The translations under genes and the position numbers were made by a program. The notes beneath the pieces were generated by a model. That model saw nothing but the letters and a program-made list of their open reading frames with translations. It had not been told where the DNA came from and made no database searches. Shown in pieces: positions 35,171 through 44,116 of a stretch of DNA of 64,000 bases. Position 1 is the first letter of the stretch. Each line of letters starts with the position of its first letter. The stretch comes from Bacillus sp. ZZV12-4809 (GTDB taxonomy: Bacteria > Bacillota > Bacilli > Bacillales > Cytobacillaceae). The DNA is taken from the NCBI RefSeq assembly GCF_009849585.1, contig NZ_VCRN01000012.1, positions 62,001 through 126,000 of the forward strand, written 5' to 3'.

Positions 35171-35905
35171 ATGAAGTTAACTGTAATTGGCAGCTGGGGA
35201 GGTTACCCTAAAGCTGATGGGGCAAGTTCCGGGTATTTGCTCGAGCATGAAGGCTTTCATTTGCTGGTCGACTGCGGAAGCGGAGTGCTTTCGAAAATGC
35301 AGAATTTTATTCAGCCAGAAGAGTTAGACGCGGTGGTTATATCGCATTACCATCCAGATCATATTGCAGATATAGGAGTACTGCAGCATGCCAGGCTCAT
35401 TCAGGGGTTCTTGGGCAGAAAAACAGATACTCTGCCGATTTACGGACATTCTTTCGACCAGCCCGAATTTGCCAAGCTTACATACAAGGATATTACTAAA
35501 GGTGTCGCCTATGATCCTGAAGCAATTCTCACAGCAGGACCGTTTCAAATTCGCTTTTTGAAAACCAATCATCCTGTGCCATGCTATGCAATGAGAATTG
35601 AAGCAGACGGCAGTTCCGTTATTTACACGGCAGATACCTCTTATAAGAAAGAGCTGGAGGCATTTAGCGAAAATGCAGATCTATTAATATGCGAGTGTAA
35701 TTTTTATGGTCATCAAAACGGGAAGAACGCAGGGCACATGACAAGCTTGGATGCTGGAACATTGGCAAGCATTGCAAAGGTGAAAAATTTGCTGCTGACT
35801 CATTTGCCTCATTATGGTGAAGTGCGAAAGCTGAAGGAAGAGGCATCTACTAAATATGCCGGTCCAATTTCTTTAGCGGATTATCAATGGTCCCATATTT
35901 TTTAA
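35171..35905 (+). CDS. yhfI: Metallo-beta-lactamase fold hydrolase YhfI
   Basis: 244-residue MBL-fold hydrolase. The metal motif HYHPDH (HxHxDH) is at about residues 59-64, later ligands in the NH, ADTS and LLLTHLPHYG segments. GGAGGAATTT precedes ATG 35171 (a GTG one codon earlier is closer to the ribosome site and less likely). The stop is 12 nt before lplJ, so they are co-transcribed. Substrate unknown; the RNase Z/phosphodiesterase branch of the fold is likely. Confidence 0.88.
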   Translation: MKLTVIGSWGGYPKADGASSGYLLEHEGFHLLVDCGSGVLSKMQNFIQPEELDAVVISHYHPDHIADIGVLQHARLIQGFLGRKTDTLPIYGHSFDQPEFAKLTYKDITKGVAYDPEAILTAGPFQIRFLKTNHPVPCYAMRIEADGSSVIYTADTSYKKELEAFSENADLLICECNFYGHQNGKNAGHMTSLDAGTLASIAKVKNLLLTHLPHYGEVRKLKEEASTKYAGPISLADYQWSHIF

Positions 35906-35917
35906 GGAGGAAAACAT

Positions 35918-36907
35918 ATGCTTTTTATCGACAACCAGGGAATCACAGATCCCAGAATTAACCTTGCAATTGAGGAATATGCATTAAAAAATCTTGATAT
36001 AGAAGAAACCTATTTGCTATTTTATATTAATGAACCCTCCATTATTATCGGGAAAAACCAGAATACAGTGGAAGAGATAAATACGGAGTACGTTGAGAAT
36101 AATGGCATCCATGTTGTCAGAAGGCTATCTGGTGGCGGGGCTGTTTATCATGATTTAGGCAATTTGAACTTCAGCTTTATTACAAAAGATGATGGTGATA
36201 GCTTTCATAACTTCCGAAAATTTACCGAGCCAGTTACAGAAGCTTTGCAGAAGCTTGGTGTGAATGCTGAATTAAGCGGCCGGAATGATTTGATGGCAGA
36301 AGGCAGAAAAATATCGGGGAATGCCCAGTTTTCCACTAAAGGGAGAATGTTTAGCCATGGTACCCTTTTGTTTGATTCCGAAATAGAAAGTGTAGTTTCA
36401 GCGTTAAAGGTAAAGAAGGATAAAATTGAATCAAAGGGCATTAAATCAATTCGAAGCCGGGTTGCTAATATTTCGGAGTTTCTGGATGAAAAAATCACTG
36501 TTGAAGAATTTCGCTCTTTACTGCTAAAGAATATTTTTGGGGATTTAGATGAAATTCCTGAGTACAAGCTTACGGATGAAGATTGGGAAAAGATTCATCA
36601 GCTGTCCAGGGAGCGCTATCAAAACTGGGATTGGAATTATGGAAGATCGCCTAAATTTGATCTTCAGCATTCTCATCGCTTCCCTGTAGGGCAAATTGAT
36701 ATCAGACTAAATGTCACCAAAGGAAAAATTGAGGGATGCAAAATATATGGAGACTTCTTTGGGGTTGGTGATGTTAGTGAAATTGAAAACAAGCTAACAG
36801 GAATCCGCTATGAAAAGTCAGAGATTGAAAAGGCTCTTGAAGGAGTGGAAGTTAAGCATTACTTCGGAAATGTGACTAAAGAAGAATTTATCAACCTGGT
36901 GTATTAA
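35918..36907 (+). CDS. lplJ: Lipoate-protein ligase LplJ
   Basis: 329-residue enzyme that activates lipoate with ATP and attaches it to dehydrogenase E2 subunits and GcvH. RRLSGGGAVYHDLGNLNFSF (about 68-87) is the lipoate-binding motif, and the catalytic lysine is in GRKISGNAQF (about 130). AAGGAGG precedes the ATG. Follows yhfI as in B. subtilis. Confidence 0.95.
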   Translation: MLFIDNQGITDPRINLAIEEYALKNLDIEETYLLFYINEPSIIIGKNQNTVEEINTEYVENNGIHVVRRLSGGGAVYHDLGNLNFSFITKDDGDSFHNFRKFTEPVTEALQKLGVNAELSGRNDLMAEGRKISGNAQFSTKGRMFSHGTLLFDSEIESVVSALKVKKDKIESKGIKSIRSRVANISEFLDEKITVEEFRSLLLKNIFGDLDEIPEYKLTDEDWEKIHQLSRERYQNWDWNYGRSPKFDLQHSHRFPVGQIDIRLNVTKGKIEGCKIYGDFFGVGDVSEIENKLTGIRYEKSEIEKALEGVEVKHYFGNVTKEEFINLVY

Positions 36908-36911
36908 CGAT

Positions 36912-36939
36912 TGAGAGCTGGCATAATGCCGGCTTTTCT
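36912..36939 (+). terminator. Terminator after lplJ
   Basis: AGCTGGCAT and ATGCCGGCT pair (one G-U), followed by TTTCTTATT. Confidence 0.7.
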
Positions 36940-37049
36940 TATTCGTATAAGTTTTGTGGAGCAGTTTGCCTGTAAAAAGATTCGCTTTCCTACTTGAATA
37001 CAAAAATTTCTTTCAATATAATATATTTAGAAAATTTATTAAATAAAAA

Positions 37050-37067
37050 TGAATGATCATTCATTCA
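37050..37067. promoter_or_regulatory. FadR operator upstream of lcfB
   Basis: TGAATGATCATTCATTCA: arms TGAATGA and TCATTCA are perfect inverted repeats at the 4-nt spacing of the Bacillus FadR box (TGAATGANTANTCATTCA). It ends 17 nt before the lcfB start, overlapping the likely promoter exit. lcfB is, as I recall, a FadR target in B. subtilis. Confidence 0.8.
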
Positions 37068-37084
37068 TATTAGGGGGAGTGTAA

Positions 37085-38641
37085 ATGAATTTAACACAGC
37101 AGCTGCATGAAACGGCGACTAAGATGGGCGATAAGACTGCCTATTATTTTATGGACCAGTCAAGCACGTATGCGGAGCTTGATAGCGCTGTATCCAAATT
37201 TGCGGATGGGCTTTCAAAACTGGGATTGGAAAAAGGGGATCATGTTGCTCTTTTACTGGGGAACTCACCGCATTTTGTCATCGGCCTTCATGGGGCTTTG
37301 CGGCTGGGAGCAACTGTTATACCGATCAACCCTATTTATACACCTGATGAAATTGCCTACATTGTAAATAATGGTGATGTAAAAGCGATTGTCACGCTTG
37401 ATCAATTAGTGCCTTTAATTGAAAAAATTCATGATGTGCTTCCAAAGGTGGAACATTTTATTATTTGTGACACTCCTCAGGGACAAGCATCAGAAAAGGA
37501 TTTGTCAGCTTTATCGGCTTTCCCGAAAATGAAATCGTTTACAAATTTGATTGCTTCAGGAGATCCTGGGTTTAAAGGCCCTGAACTTGAAGAAGATGAA
37601 ACAGCCGTTATCCTCTATACATCGGGTACGACCGGCAAGCCAAAAGGTGCCATGCTGACACATAAAAATCTATACAGCAATGCAAAGGATGTCAGTGACT
37701 ATTTACACATGAACGAGAATGACCGGGTTATTACTACTTTGCCAATGTTCCATGTTTTCTGTTTAACGGTTGCTCTCAATGCGCCTCTTATGAATGGGGC
37801 TACTATTTTAATAGACCCTAAATTTAGTCCGAAAGAGATCTTTAGGCTCTCCCAAAAATATAAACCTACTGTTTTTGCGGGAGTTCCGACCATGTACAAT
37901 TTCCTTCTTCAGTATGAAGACGGCAGCCCGGAAGATCTGAAATCGTTAAGGTTGTGTATATCAGGCGGTGCTGCAATGCCGGTGGCACTTCTTCATGGCT
38001 TTGAGAAAAAATTCAATGTCATTGTTTCGGAAGGATACGGCCTTTCAGAAGCTTCGCCGGTTACTTGCTTCAATCCGCTGGATAAACCGCGTAAAGCAGG
38101 CTCAATCGGGCAATCCATTATGAATGTCGAGAATAAAGTGGTAAATGAACTGGGAGAGGAAGTCTCTGTTGGCGAAGTAGGTGAATTGATTGTCCGCGGG
38201 CCTAACGTGATGAAGGGATACTACAAGCTGCCTGAAGAAACCGCAGCAACCATCCGCGAAGGCTGGCTTTATACAGGAGACCTTGCAAAAAGGGATGAGG
38301 AAGGCTATTTTTATATCGTTGACCGTAAAAAGGATCTTATTTTAGTCGGCGGCTATAATGTATATCCCCGGGAAGTCGAAGAGGTGCTCTATAATCATGG
38401 GGAGATCGTAGAAGCTGCTGTATTAGGGGTGCCAGATCCGAATCTGGGTGAAGCGGTAAAGTGCTATGCAGTAACTAGTAATCCCCGGCTGACAGAAGAA
38501 TTGCTGCTCGCATACTGTGCAGAGCATCTGGCTAAATATAAAGTGCCGTCATCGATTGAGTTTTTAGAGGAGCTTCCAAAGAACACAACTGGAAAAATCT
38601 TGCGGAGGGCATTGAAGAATCAGGTTCTTCAGACTAAATAG
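37085..38641 (+). CDS. lcfB: Long-chain fatty-acid-CoA ligase LcfB
   Basis: 518-residue AMP-forming synthetase that makes acyl-CoA for beta-oxidation. The ATP motif [13 protein letters not shown] is at about 177-189, the A8 motif [24 protein letters not shown] at about 397-420, and the catalytic lysine in [10 protein letters not shown] near the C-terminus. AGGGGGAG precedes the ATG. The FadR box upstream implies repression until long-chain acyl-CoA builds up. Confidence 0.95.
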   Translation: MNLTQQLHETATKMGDKTAYYFMDQSSTYAELDSAVSKFADGLSKLGLEKGDHVALLLGNSPHFVIGLHGALRLGATVIPINPIYTPDEIAYIVNNGDVKAIVTLDQLVPLIEKIHDVLPKVEHFIICDTPQGQASEKDLSALSAFPKMKSFTNLIASGDPGFKGPELEEDETAVILYTSGTTGKPKGAMLTHKNLYSNAKDVSDYLHMNENDRVITTLPMFHVFCLTVALNAPLMNGATILIDPKFSPKEIFRLSQKYKPTVFAGVPTMYNFLLQYEDGSPEDLKSLRLCISGGAAMPVALLHGFEKKFNVIVSEGYGLSEASPVTCFNPLDKPRKAGSIGQSIMNVENKVVNELGEEVSVGEVGELIVRGPNVMKGYYKLPEETAATIREGWLYTGDLAKRDEEGYFYIVDRKKDLILVGGYNVYPREVEEVLYNHGEIVEAAVLGVPDPNLGEAVKCYAVTSNPRLTEELLLAYCAEHLAKYKVPSSIEFLEELPKNTTGKILRRALKNQVLQTK

Positions 38642-38645
38642 GCTT

Positions 38646-38681
38646 TGAAGGACAGGCATAACTTATGTCTGTCCTTTTTTA
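38646..38681 (+). terminator. Terminator after lcfB
   Basis: AAGGACAG and CTGTCCTTTTTT pair, extended by CAT/ATG inside. Confidence 0.85.
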
Positions 38682-38767
38682 ATCTTCATTGGAAGTTGCT
38701 GAATTTGAAAGGGTTTTCGCGGAATTTATCGAATTATTAGATAGCAAAGGGAAGAGGAGAGATACAT

Positions 38768-39544
38768 ATGAATTCTATTGTGGTCGAAAAAAAGGATCAT
38801 ATTGCGGTCGTTACAATTAACCGCCCTGATGCATTAAATGCTTTTAATTATGAAACTTTGTCGGAACTTCAGGAATCAGTTGAGAAACTGCGCACCAGCC
38901 CTGATGTTCGCGTTGTGATTTTTACAGGGGCAGGAGCAAAAGCCTTCAGTGTAGGAGCCGATTTAAAAGAACGCAGGACACTATCTGATGAGGAAGTACG
39001 CAGAAATGTATATAAAATAGGTGAGGTTTTTTCGCTGGTTGATCAGCTCCCGCAGCCTACTATTGCAGCAATAAATGGTTTTGCGTTCGGAGGCGGGATG
39101 GAATTGGCATTATCCTGCGACTTCCGAATTGCAGTTACCGGAACTTCCATGGGACTTACAGAAACAAGTTTAGCCATAATACCAGGTGCAGGCGGTACAC
39201 AAAGGCTGCCAAGACTGGTTGGCCAGGCTAAAGCCCTTGAACTAATCCTTACAGCCAAGAGGCTTACTTCTGAAGAAGCGCTTGCATATGGCATTCTTAC
39301 TAAAGTGACCGAAAAGGATAATCTCTTGCATGATTGTTTTGAATTTGCCGGACAAATGCTTAATAACGGTCCGCTTGCTCTTCAGCAGGCTAAATTTGCT
39401 GTAAAGCATGGTATGGGTGTTGATTTGCAGACTGGGCTGCAGATTGAAAGGAAGGCGTACGAAGTCATTATCCCAACGGAAGATAGAGTAGAAGCCCTTA
39501 CAGCTTTTGCCGAAAAAAGAAAGCCTGTGTTTAAGGGGAAATAG
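38768..39544 (+). CDS. Enoyl-CoA hydratase
   Basis: 258-residue crotonase. Both catalytic glutamates appear conserved: one in GLTETSLAIIPGAGGTQRLP, the other in ALELILTAKR. The oxyanion motif AFSVGADLKER is present. It hydrates 2-enoyl-CoA in fatty-acid or branched-chain degradation. GGAAGAGGAG precedes the ATG. It has its own terminator, and lies 126 bp after lcfB past a terminator, so it is probably a separate transcript. Confidence 0.92.
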   Translation: MNSIVVEKKDHIAVVTINRPDALNAFNYETLSELQESVEKLRTSPDVRVVIFTGAGAKAFSVGADLKERRTLSDEEVRRNVYKIGEVFSLVDQLPQPTIAAINGFAFGGGMELALSCDFRIAVTGTSMGLTETSLAIIPGAGGTQRLPRLVGQAKALELILTAKRLTSEEALAYGILTKVTEKDNLLHDCFEFAGQMLNNGPLALQQAKFAVKHGMGVDLQTGLQIERKAYEVIIPTEDRVEALTAFAEKRKPVFKGK

Positions 39545-39562
39545 AATGAATAAACAGTTAGG

Positions 39563-39593
39563 GACACCGCAGCATTTTTTGCGGTGTTTTTTA
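39563..39593 (+). terminator. Terminator after the enoyl-CoA hydratase gene
   Basis: ACACCGC and GCGGTGT pair around AGCATTTTTT, with TTTTT following. Confidence 0.82.
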
Positions 39594-39604
39594 TTAATAT
39601 AATA

Positions 39605-39619
39605 AATTTTTAGAAAATT
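39605..39619. promoter_or_regulatory. Candidate CodY box upstream of the TrpX-like gene
   Basis: AATTTTTAGAAAATT matches the CodY consensus AATTTTCWGAAAATT at 14 of 15 positions. It sits 13 nt upstream of the -35 element of the promoter at 39633. Confidence 0.5.
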
Positions 39620-39632
39620 ATTAAAAAACTTC

Positions 39633-39661
39633 TTGAATCGTGCAACTATTGACTATATAAT
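39633..39661 (+). promoter_or_regulatory. Sigma-A promoter of the TrpXYZ-like operon
   Basis: TTGAAT (39633-39638), 17-nt spacer, TATAAT (39656-39661). A strong match; the leader is about 55-60 nt, too short for a T-box. Confidence 0.7.
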
Positions 39662-39725
39662 TTAGTGAATAAAAGCATAAAAGCATAAAAGTGATAAAGC
39701 AGAGATAAAAGGGGGATCATCAAGT

Positions 39726-40736
39726 ATGTTAGAGAAAGTAAAAACAATTAAAGCTATAGCTGCAGCAGGTCTTATAGGAACTCTACTGCTAAGCGGCTGC
39801 GGAAGTGAAAGTACAAATGGGGAAGCCGGCTCTTCGGATAAAGAAAAGAAAGAGTCAATTAATATAGGAGTTACGCAGATCGTCGAACATCCTTCGTTAG
39901 ATGCGGCACTTGAGGGCTTTAAAAAGGCATTAGAGGATTCTGGCATTGAAGCAAGCTATGATGTCCAGATTGCACAGGGGGACCAGAACAATAATCAGTC
40001 CATTGCCAATAACTTTGCAGGAGATGGGGTAGACCTGATCTTTGCCAACTCTACTCCAAGTGCATTAAGTGCACTTAATGCAACTAAGGATATACCAATT
40101 GTATTTACTTCGGTAACTGACCCAGTTGGGGCGCAATTAGTAAAATCAATGGATTCTCCAGAAGGAAATATAACTGGAACAACAGATACTCATCCTGATG
40201 CGATACCTAACATGGTTAAGTTTATAGATGAACAGTTTGAGGCTGAAACAGTGGGTGTTATTTTCAATTCCGGAGAACAAAATTCAGAGGTGCAGATTGA
40301 AAAGGTGAAAGAAGCTCTTTCAGGCACAGATATGAAATTGGCCGAAGCTACAGTATCCAATTCCTCTGAAGTGAAACAGGCTGCAGAATCACTTGTCGGA
40401 AAAGCAGATGCCATTTATATTATTACGGATAATACTGTTGTTTCGGCTTTGGAATCAGTTATACAGGTTTCAAACGACAATGATATTCCGCTTTTCGTGG
40501 GAGAGCTGGACTCTGTTAAACGCGGAGGATTCGCTGCATACGGATTTGACTATGAAGATATCGGATATGAGGCCGGGGAAATGGCAGCAAAAGTTTTAAA
40601 AGAAGGCAAGAAGCCATCCGAACTTCCAGTCCAATATCCGCAGAATCTAAAGCTGGTAATCAATAAAGAGGCTGCAGAAGAAATGGGCATTGACTTAAAA
40701 GATGAATGGAACGAGCTTGCTGAATTTGTGGAGTAA
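39726..40736 (+). CDS. ABC transporter substrate-binding lipoprotein, TrpX-like
   Basis: 336-residue lipoprotein of the ABC_sub_bind (DUF534) family. The signal peptide ends in lipobox LLLSGC (Cys about 25), followed by a Ser/Gly/Glu linker. The mature region has the periplasmic-binding-protein core (SINIGVTQIVEHPSLDAA; DLIFANSTPSALSA; VFTSVTDPVGAQLV). In streptococci such proteins with TrpY and TrpZ import tryptophan; here the substrate is inferred from family only. First gene of a three-gene ABC operon not found at this place in B. subtilis. Confidence 0.85.
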   Translation: MLEKVKTIKAIAAAGLIGTLLLSGCGSESTNGEAGSSDKEKKESINIGVTQIVEHPSLDAALEGFKKALEDSGIEASYDVQIAQGDQNNNQSIANNFAGDGVDLIFANSTPSALSALNATKDIPIVFTSVTDPVGAQLVKSMDSPEGNITGTTDTHPDAIPNMVKFIDEQFEAETVGVIFNSGEQNSEVQIEKVKEALSGTDMKLAEATVSNSSEVKQAAESLVGKADAIYIITDNTVVSALESVIQVSNDNDIPLFVGELDSVKRGGFAAYGFDYEDIGYEAGEMAAKVLKEGKKPSELPVQYPQNLKLVINKEAAEEMGIDLKDEWNELAEFVE

Positions 40737-40770
40737 TGTCAGCAAGTAAATAACGCTTTTTACATGATAA

Positions 40771-40946
40771 ACAGTCTAGTTTCTGCGCCACCCCGCTCAA
40801 GGCCACAAGTCAAGGCAAAGGAAGCCTTTCCATGAATCTAAGTCTTGTGCTTGGGGCCTCTAGAATGGGGGTCATGCAGACGTTGCCACAAGACGCAGCG
40901 TTCTTAAACTGCGTTACTTCGTGAGCATGGCGCTTGCGCTTTTCTA
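40771..40946. repeat. Dispersed repeat (family A, copy 2) inside the ABC operon
   Basis: The 228-bp gap between the binding-protein and permease genes holds a GC-richer element beginning GTCTAGTTTCTGCGCC and ending GGCGCTTGCGCTTTTCT, related to 792-855. Internal complementary pieces (GGCCACAAG ... CTTGTG ... GGCC) would fold strongly in RNA and could reduce downstream expression relative to the binding protein. Confidence 0.55.
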
Positions 40947-40964
40947 ATAGAAAGGAAGATTACT

Positions 40965-41987
40965 ATGCCAACTGCCATCTTTGGCTCCATTGAAGCAGGT
41001 GCGATTTATGCCTTAATGGCGCTGGGCGTTTACCTCTCATTCAGAATATTGGATTTCCCCGATTTGACGGTGGATGGAAGCTTTGTAACAGGTGCATCTG
41101 TTGCTGCTGTCATGATAACAGGAGGATATAATCCATTTTTGGCAACAATAACAGCACTACTTGCGGGTTTTGCAGCAGGCTGTATTACAGGCCTTCTTCA
41201 TACCAAGGGAAAAATTAATGCCCTTTTGTCCGGAATATTAATGATGATAGCATTATACTCTATCAATCTCAGGATAATGGGTAAGTCAAATGTTCCTCTG
41301 CTTTCGGAGGAAACGGCTATCACAAAAATTACAGCATTCTGGCAGGGACTTGGATTTGACCAGGCGATTCAAAGCCTGCTGGGAGCACTAGGGATGAGTT
41401 TTGTTCCTAAAACCTGGGGGATTCTTTTGCTGATGCTGGTTTTGGCATTTGCTGTAAAGATATTGATTGATCTTTTTTTAAAGACAGACATTGGATTGGC
41501 AATACGGGCAACAGGGGACAATGAGACGATGATCCGCAGCTTTTCTGCTGATACTGACCTCCTGAAGATAGCCGGCTTGGGTATTTCAAACGCACTGGTT
41601 GCTTTTTCAGGAGCATTAGTAGCACAGTATAATGGATTCAGTGATGTTGGAATGGGAATCGGAATGATAATCATTGGACTTGCATCCGTAATTATTGGAG
41701 AAGCAATCTTTGGTGCAAAAACAATTGTCAGAGCTACACTGGCTGTCATTGGAGGAGCCATTTTATATCGGATTATCGTAACTCTTGCATTGAGAGTGGA
41801 ATTTCTTGAAACAGGAGATATGAAGCTGATTACAGCCGTAATTGTGATTGGTGCGCTGATTCTGCCCAAGCTTATTCAGCAGCAAAAGGAGAAGCAGAGA
41901 AAGCGACGGAGATTGGCAGAGGCGAAAAATACGAATGCTTACGGGAAAAGTGGTGAACAGTATGCTGCAATTAAATCAGATTCATAA
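40965..41987 (+). CDS. ABC transporter permease, TrpY-like
   Basis: 340-residue membrane protein of the branched-chain-type permease family, about eight or nine helices, with FPDLTVDGSFVTGASVAA near residues 31-48 typical of TrpY/YufP-like permeases and a basic C-terminal tail (KEKQRKRRRL). AAAGGAAG precedes the ATG. Its 3' end overlaps the ATPase gene by 26 nt. Confidence 0.88.
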   Translation: MPTAIFGSIEAGAIYALMALGVYLSFRILDFPDLTVDGSFVTGASVAAVMITGGYNPFLATITALLAGFAAGCITGLLHTKGKINALLSGILMMIALYSINLRIMGKSNVPLLSEETAITKITAFWQGLGFDQAIQSLLGALGMSFVPKTWGILLLMLVLAFAVKILIDLFLKTDIGLAIRATGDNETMIRSFSADTDLLKIAGLGISNALVAFSGALVAQYNGFSDVGMGIGMIIIGLASVIIGEAIFGAKTIVRATLAVIGGAILYRIIVTLALRVEFLETGDMKLITAVIVIGALILPKLIQQQKEKQRKRRRLAEAKNTNAYGKSGEQYAAIKSDS

Positions 41988-42756
41988 AGTGTTTAATGAG
42001 GGAACTCCAGATGAAAAAACAGCTCTGCACAAAATCAATCTTCACCTGAAACCAGGCGACTTCATGACAGTCATCGGCAGTAACGGAGCGGGAAAATCAA
42101 CTCTTATGAATATGATTTCAGGCAAATTGATGCCGGATATGGGAGAAGTGCTTGTAGATGGCAATGATGTCACTCTCGTGAAGGAACATAAAAGATCCAG
42201 GCTAATTGGACGTGTTTTCCAGGATCCGATGGCCGGAACAGCCCCTTCCATGACGATAGAAGAAAATCTGGCCATTGCTTATGCGAGAACTGCAGCCCGC
42301 GGACTTCGCCAAGGGGTATCAAAGAAACGCCGCGAATTTTTCAGGGAGAAGCTGGAGATGCTGCATCTAGGATTGGAAGACAGGCTTTCAGCAAAAGTCG
42401 GACTGCTGTCAGGAGGAGAGCGGCAGGCGCTATCCCTGTTAATGGCAACTTTCACAGAGCCTAACATATTGCTACTGGACGAGCATACCGCTGCTTTAGA
42501 CCCGTCTCGTGCAGAATTGATTACAAGCCTTACGAAAGAGATTGTGGAGAGTTATAATCTTACCACATTAATGGTGACCCACAATATGCAGCAGGCACTT
42601 GACCTGGGAAATAGGCTGATCATGATGGATAAGGGACAAATTATTTTTGAAACAAATGAAACTCAGAAGAAAGAACTGACAGTAGAAAAGCTTCTTGAAG
42701 AATTCCAGAAAATCCGCGGGGAGAAAATGAGCAGCGACAAGGCCATTCTTATTTAG
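41962..42756 (+). CDS. ABC transporter ATP-binding protein, TrpZ-like
   Basis: 264-residue ATPase energizing the permease. Walker A GSNGAGKST is at about 39-47, signature LSGGERQAL, Walker B NILLLDEHTAALDP with His after Asp-Glu (DEH, usual for this subfamily), and H-loop VTHNM. I chose ATG 41962 (MLQLNQIHKVF); an in-frame start 9 codons upstream is less likely. A terminator follows. Confidence 0.9.
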   Translation: MLQLNQIHKVFNEGTPDEKTALHKINLHLKPGDFMTVIGSNGAGKSTLMNMISGKLMPDMGEVLVDGNDVTLVKEHKRSRLIGRVFQDPMAGTAPSMTIEENLAIAYARTAARGLRQGVSKKRREFFREKLEMLHLGLEDRLSAKVGLLSGGERQALSLLMATFTEPNILLLDEHTAALDPSRAELITSLTKEIVESYNLTTLMVTHNMQQALDLGNRLIMMDKGQIIFETNETQKKELTVEKLLEEFQKIRGEKMSSDKAILI

Positions 42757-42767
42757 ACTTCCGGACC

Positions 42768-42798
42768 GGACAGGGTTTATGCCCTGTTCGTTTTTTTG
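42768..42798 (+). terminator. Terminator after the TrpXYZ-like operon
   Basis: ACAGGG and CCCTGT pair around TTTATG, followed by TCGTTTTTTT. Confidence 0.78.
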
Positions 42799-42925
42799 TT
42801 AAATCACAATTTATTAGACTAAAGCTTGATGAACTAGTTATGGGGCGATAACATATTCTTCTAATATTAAGTCTATTATAGTATAATTTTTAGAACCTTT
42901 TATTATCTTTTAGGCGGTGAGTATA

Positions 42926-43654
42926 ATGGCAGAACTAGCAGTCGGCAAGCCTTCCGGTGAAGTTAGAAAAGGGGTGCAGTCGGGAATCAGCATCGCGATT
43001 GGATATGCCCCCATTGCTTTAACATTTGGGCTGCTTGCCAAAACAACCGGTCTTACGATTGGTGAAACAGCTTTAATGAGTCTGCTCGTATTTGCCGGGG
43101 CAGCACAGTACATATCCCTGAGTCTTCTTACATTGGGAACAGGCATATTTGAAATTGTTTTGACAACTTTTATCGTGAATATCCGGCACTTTTTAATGTC
43201 TACCTCTCTTAATGAAAAGTGGGATGATGAACAGGCTGCCAACAAAGTAATGTTATCATTTGGGATTACGGATGAAACCTTTTCAGTTGCAGCAGTTCGT
43301 GAAGAAAAGGTAACAAGCGGCTATATGCTTGGGCTCATATCGGTTTCATATGCAAGCTGGGTCATTTGCTCGGGCCTTGGGCATCTTATTGGGGCGAGCC
43401 TTCCGCAAACCTTGCAGGAAAGCATGTCTGTTGCACTTTATGCCATGTTTGTCGGCCTCCTTGTTCCATCTATGAAAAAGAGTGCAAAAGTTGTTTTTCT
43501 TGCCGCACTTGCAGCCTCTTTTAACACGATTTTCACTTTGACCAATACGCTATCGACAGGCTGGGCAATTGTTTTGTCCACGCTCTTATCGGCTGTAATA
43601 GTAGAATGGACTGAAAGTGTAAAAAGCAGGAACAGGGGGCAGGAGCATGAGTAG
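42926..43654 (+). CDS. azlC: AzlC family branched-chain amino-acid exporter subunit
   Basis: 242-residue membrane protein of the AzlC family (large subunit of a branched-chain amino-acid exporter), about seven helices. SGISIAIGYAPIALTFGLLA and FAGAAQYISLSLL near the N-terminus are family features. GGCGGTGAG precedes ATG 42926. It overlaps azlD by 8 nt. TATAATTTTTAGAA about 45 nt upstream combines a -10-like box with a weak CodY-like match. Confidence 0.9.
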   Translation: MAELAVGKPSGEVRKGVQSGISIAIGYAPIALTFGLLAKTTGLTIGETALMSLLVFAGAAQYISLSLLTLGTGIFEIVLTTFIVNIRHFLMSTSLNEKWDDEQAANKVMLSFGITDETFSVAAVREEKVTSGYMLGLISVSYASWVICSGLGHLIGASLPQTLQESMSVALYAMFVGLLVPSMKKSAKVVFLAALAASFNTIFTLTNTLSTGWAIVLSTLLSAVIVEWTESVKSRNRGQEHE

Positions 43655-43952
43655 CCATATTGTGTGGATGATTGTGGGGATGGCAGCAGTTACCTATATC
43701 CCAAGGCTGCTGCCTTTTGTGCTTTTTAAGGGGAAAGAACTTCCCGGCTTTGTTCAGGGGATATTAAAGAACGTACCTTATGCGACATTAGGGGCACTCA
43801 TTTTTCCGGGTATTCTGTTTATAAATGAAGATATTTGGTTTGGGCTGCTTGGTGCAGCTGCAGCTTTTCTGGCAGCCTTTTTAGGCGCAAATGTGATTGT
43901 GGTCGTGCTTGGATCGATCGCTGTGTTATCTGTATATTCTTTTTTGTTTTAG
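43647..43952 (+). CDS. azlD: AzlD family branched-chain amino-acid exporter subunit
   Basis: 101-residue membrane protein with about four helices, the small partner of AzlC. YIPRLLPFVLFKGKELPGFV near the N-terminus and YATLGALIFPGI are AzlD features. The 8-nt overlap with azlC shows translational coupling. Confidence 0.9.
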   Translation: MSSHIVWMIVGMAAVTYIPRLLPFVLFKGKELPGFVQGILKNVPYATLGALIFPGILFINEDIWFGLLGAAAAFLAAFLGANVIVVVLGSIAVLSVYSFLF

Positions 43953-43975
43953 AAAAGATAATGATGGATGTTCTT

Positions 43976-44006
43976 TAGCCGGTTCTTTCCTTGAACCGGC
44001 TTTTTC
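43976..44006 (+). terminator. Terminator after azlCD
   Basis: AGCCGGTTC and GAACCGGCT pair around TTTCCTT, then TTTT. Confidence 0.85.
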
Positions 44007-44116
44007 AATAGCACTGCTGGTGCAGAAAGAAATGATTGTCCCGTCAAAATAGTTCTATTTACAGATTTTTATACTAAACTAAATATAGAAAGGTTGTACC
44101 ATAGGGGGGAAATTCG

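Noticed and set aside
39545-39725. T-box or TRAP leader for the TrpXYZ-like operon
   Set aside because: The promoter leaves only about 55-60 nt of leader; no T-box motif and no GAG/UAG array is present.
41369-41869. 166-codon antisense frame in the TrpY-like permease gene
   Set aside because: Proline/isoleucine-rich mirror of a membrane protein gene, without its own start signals.
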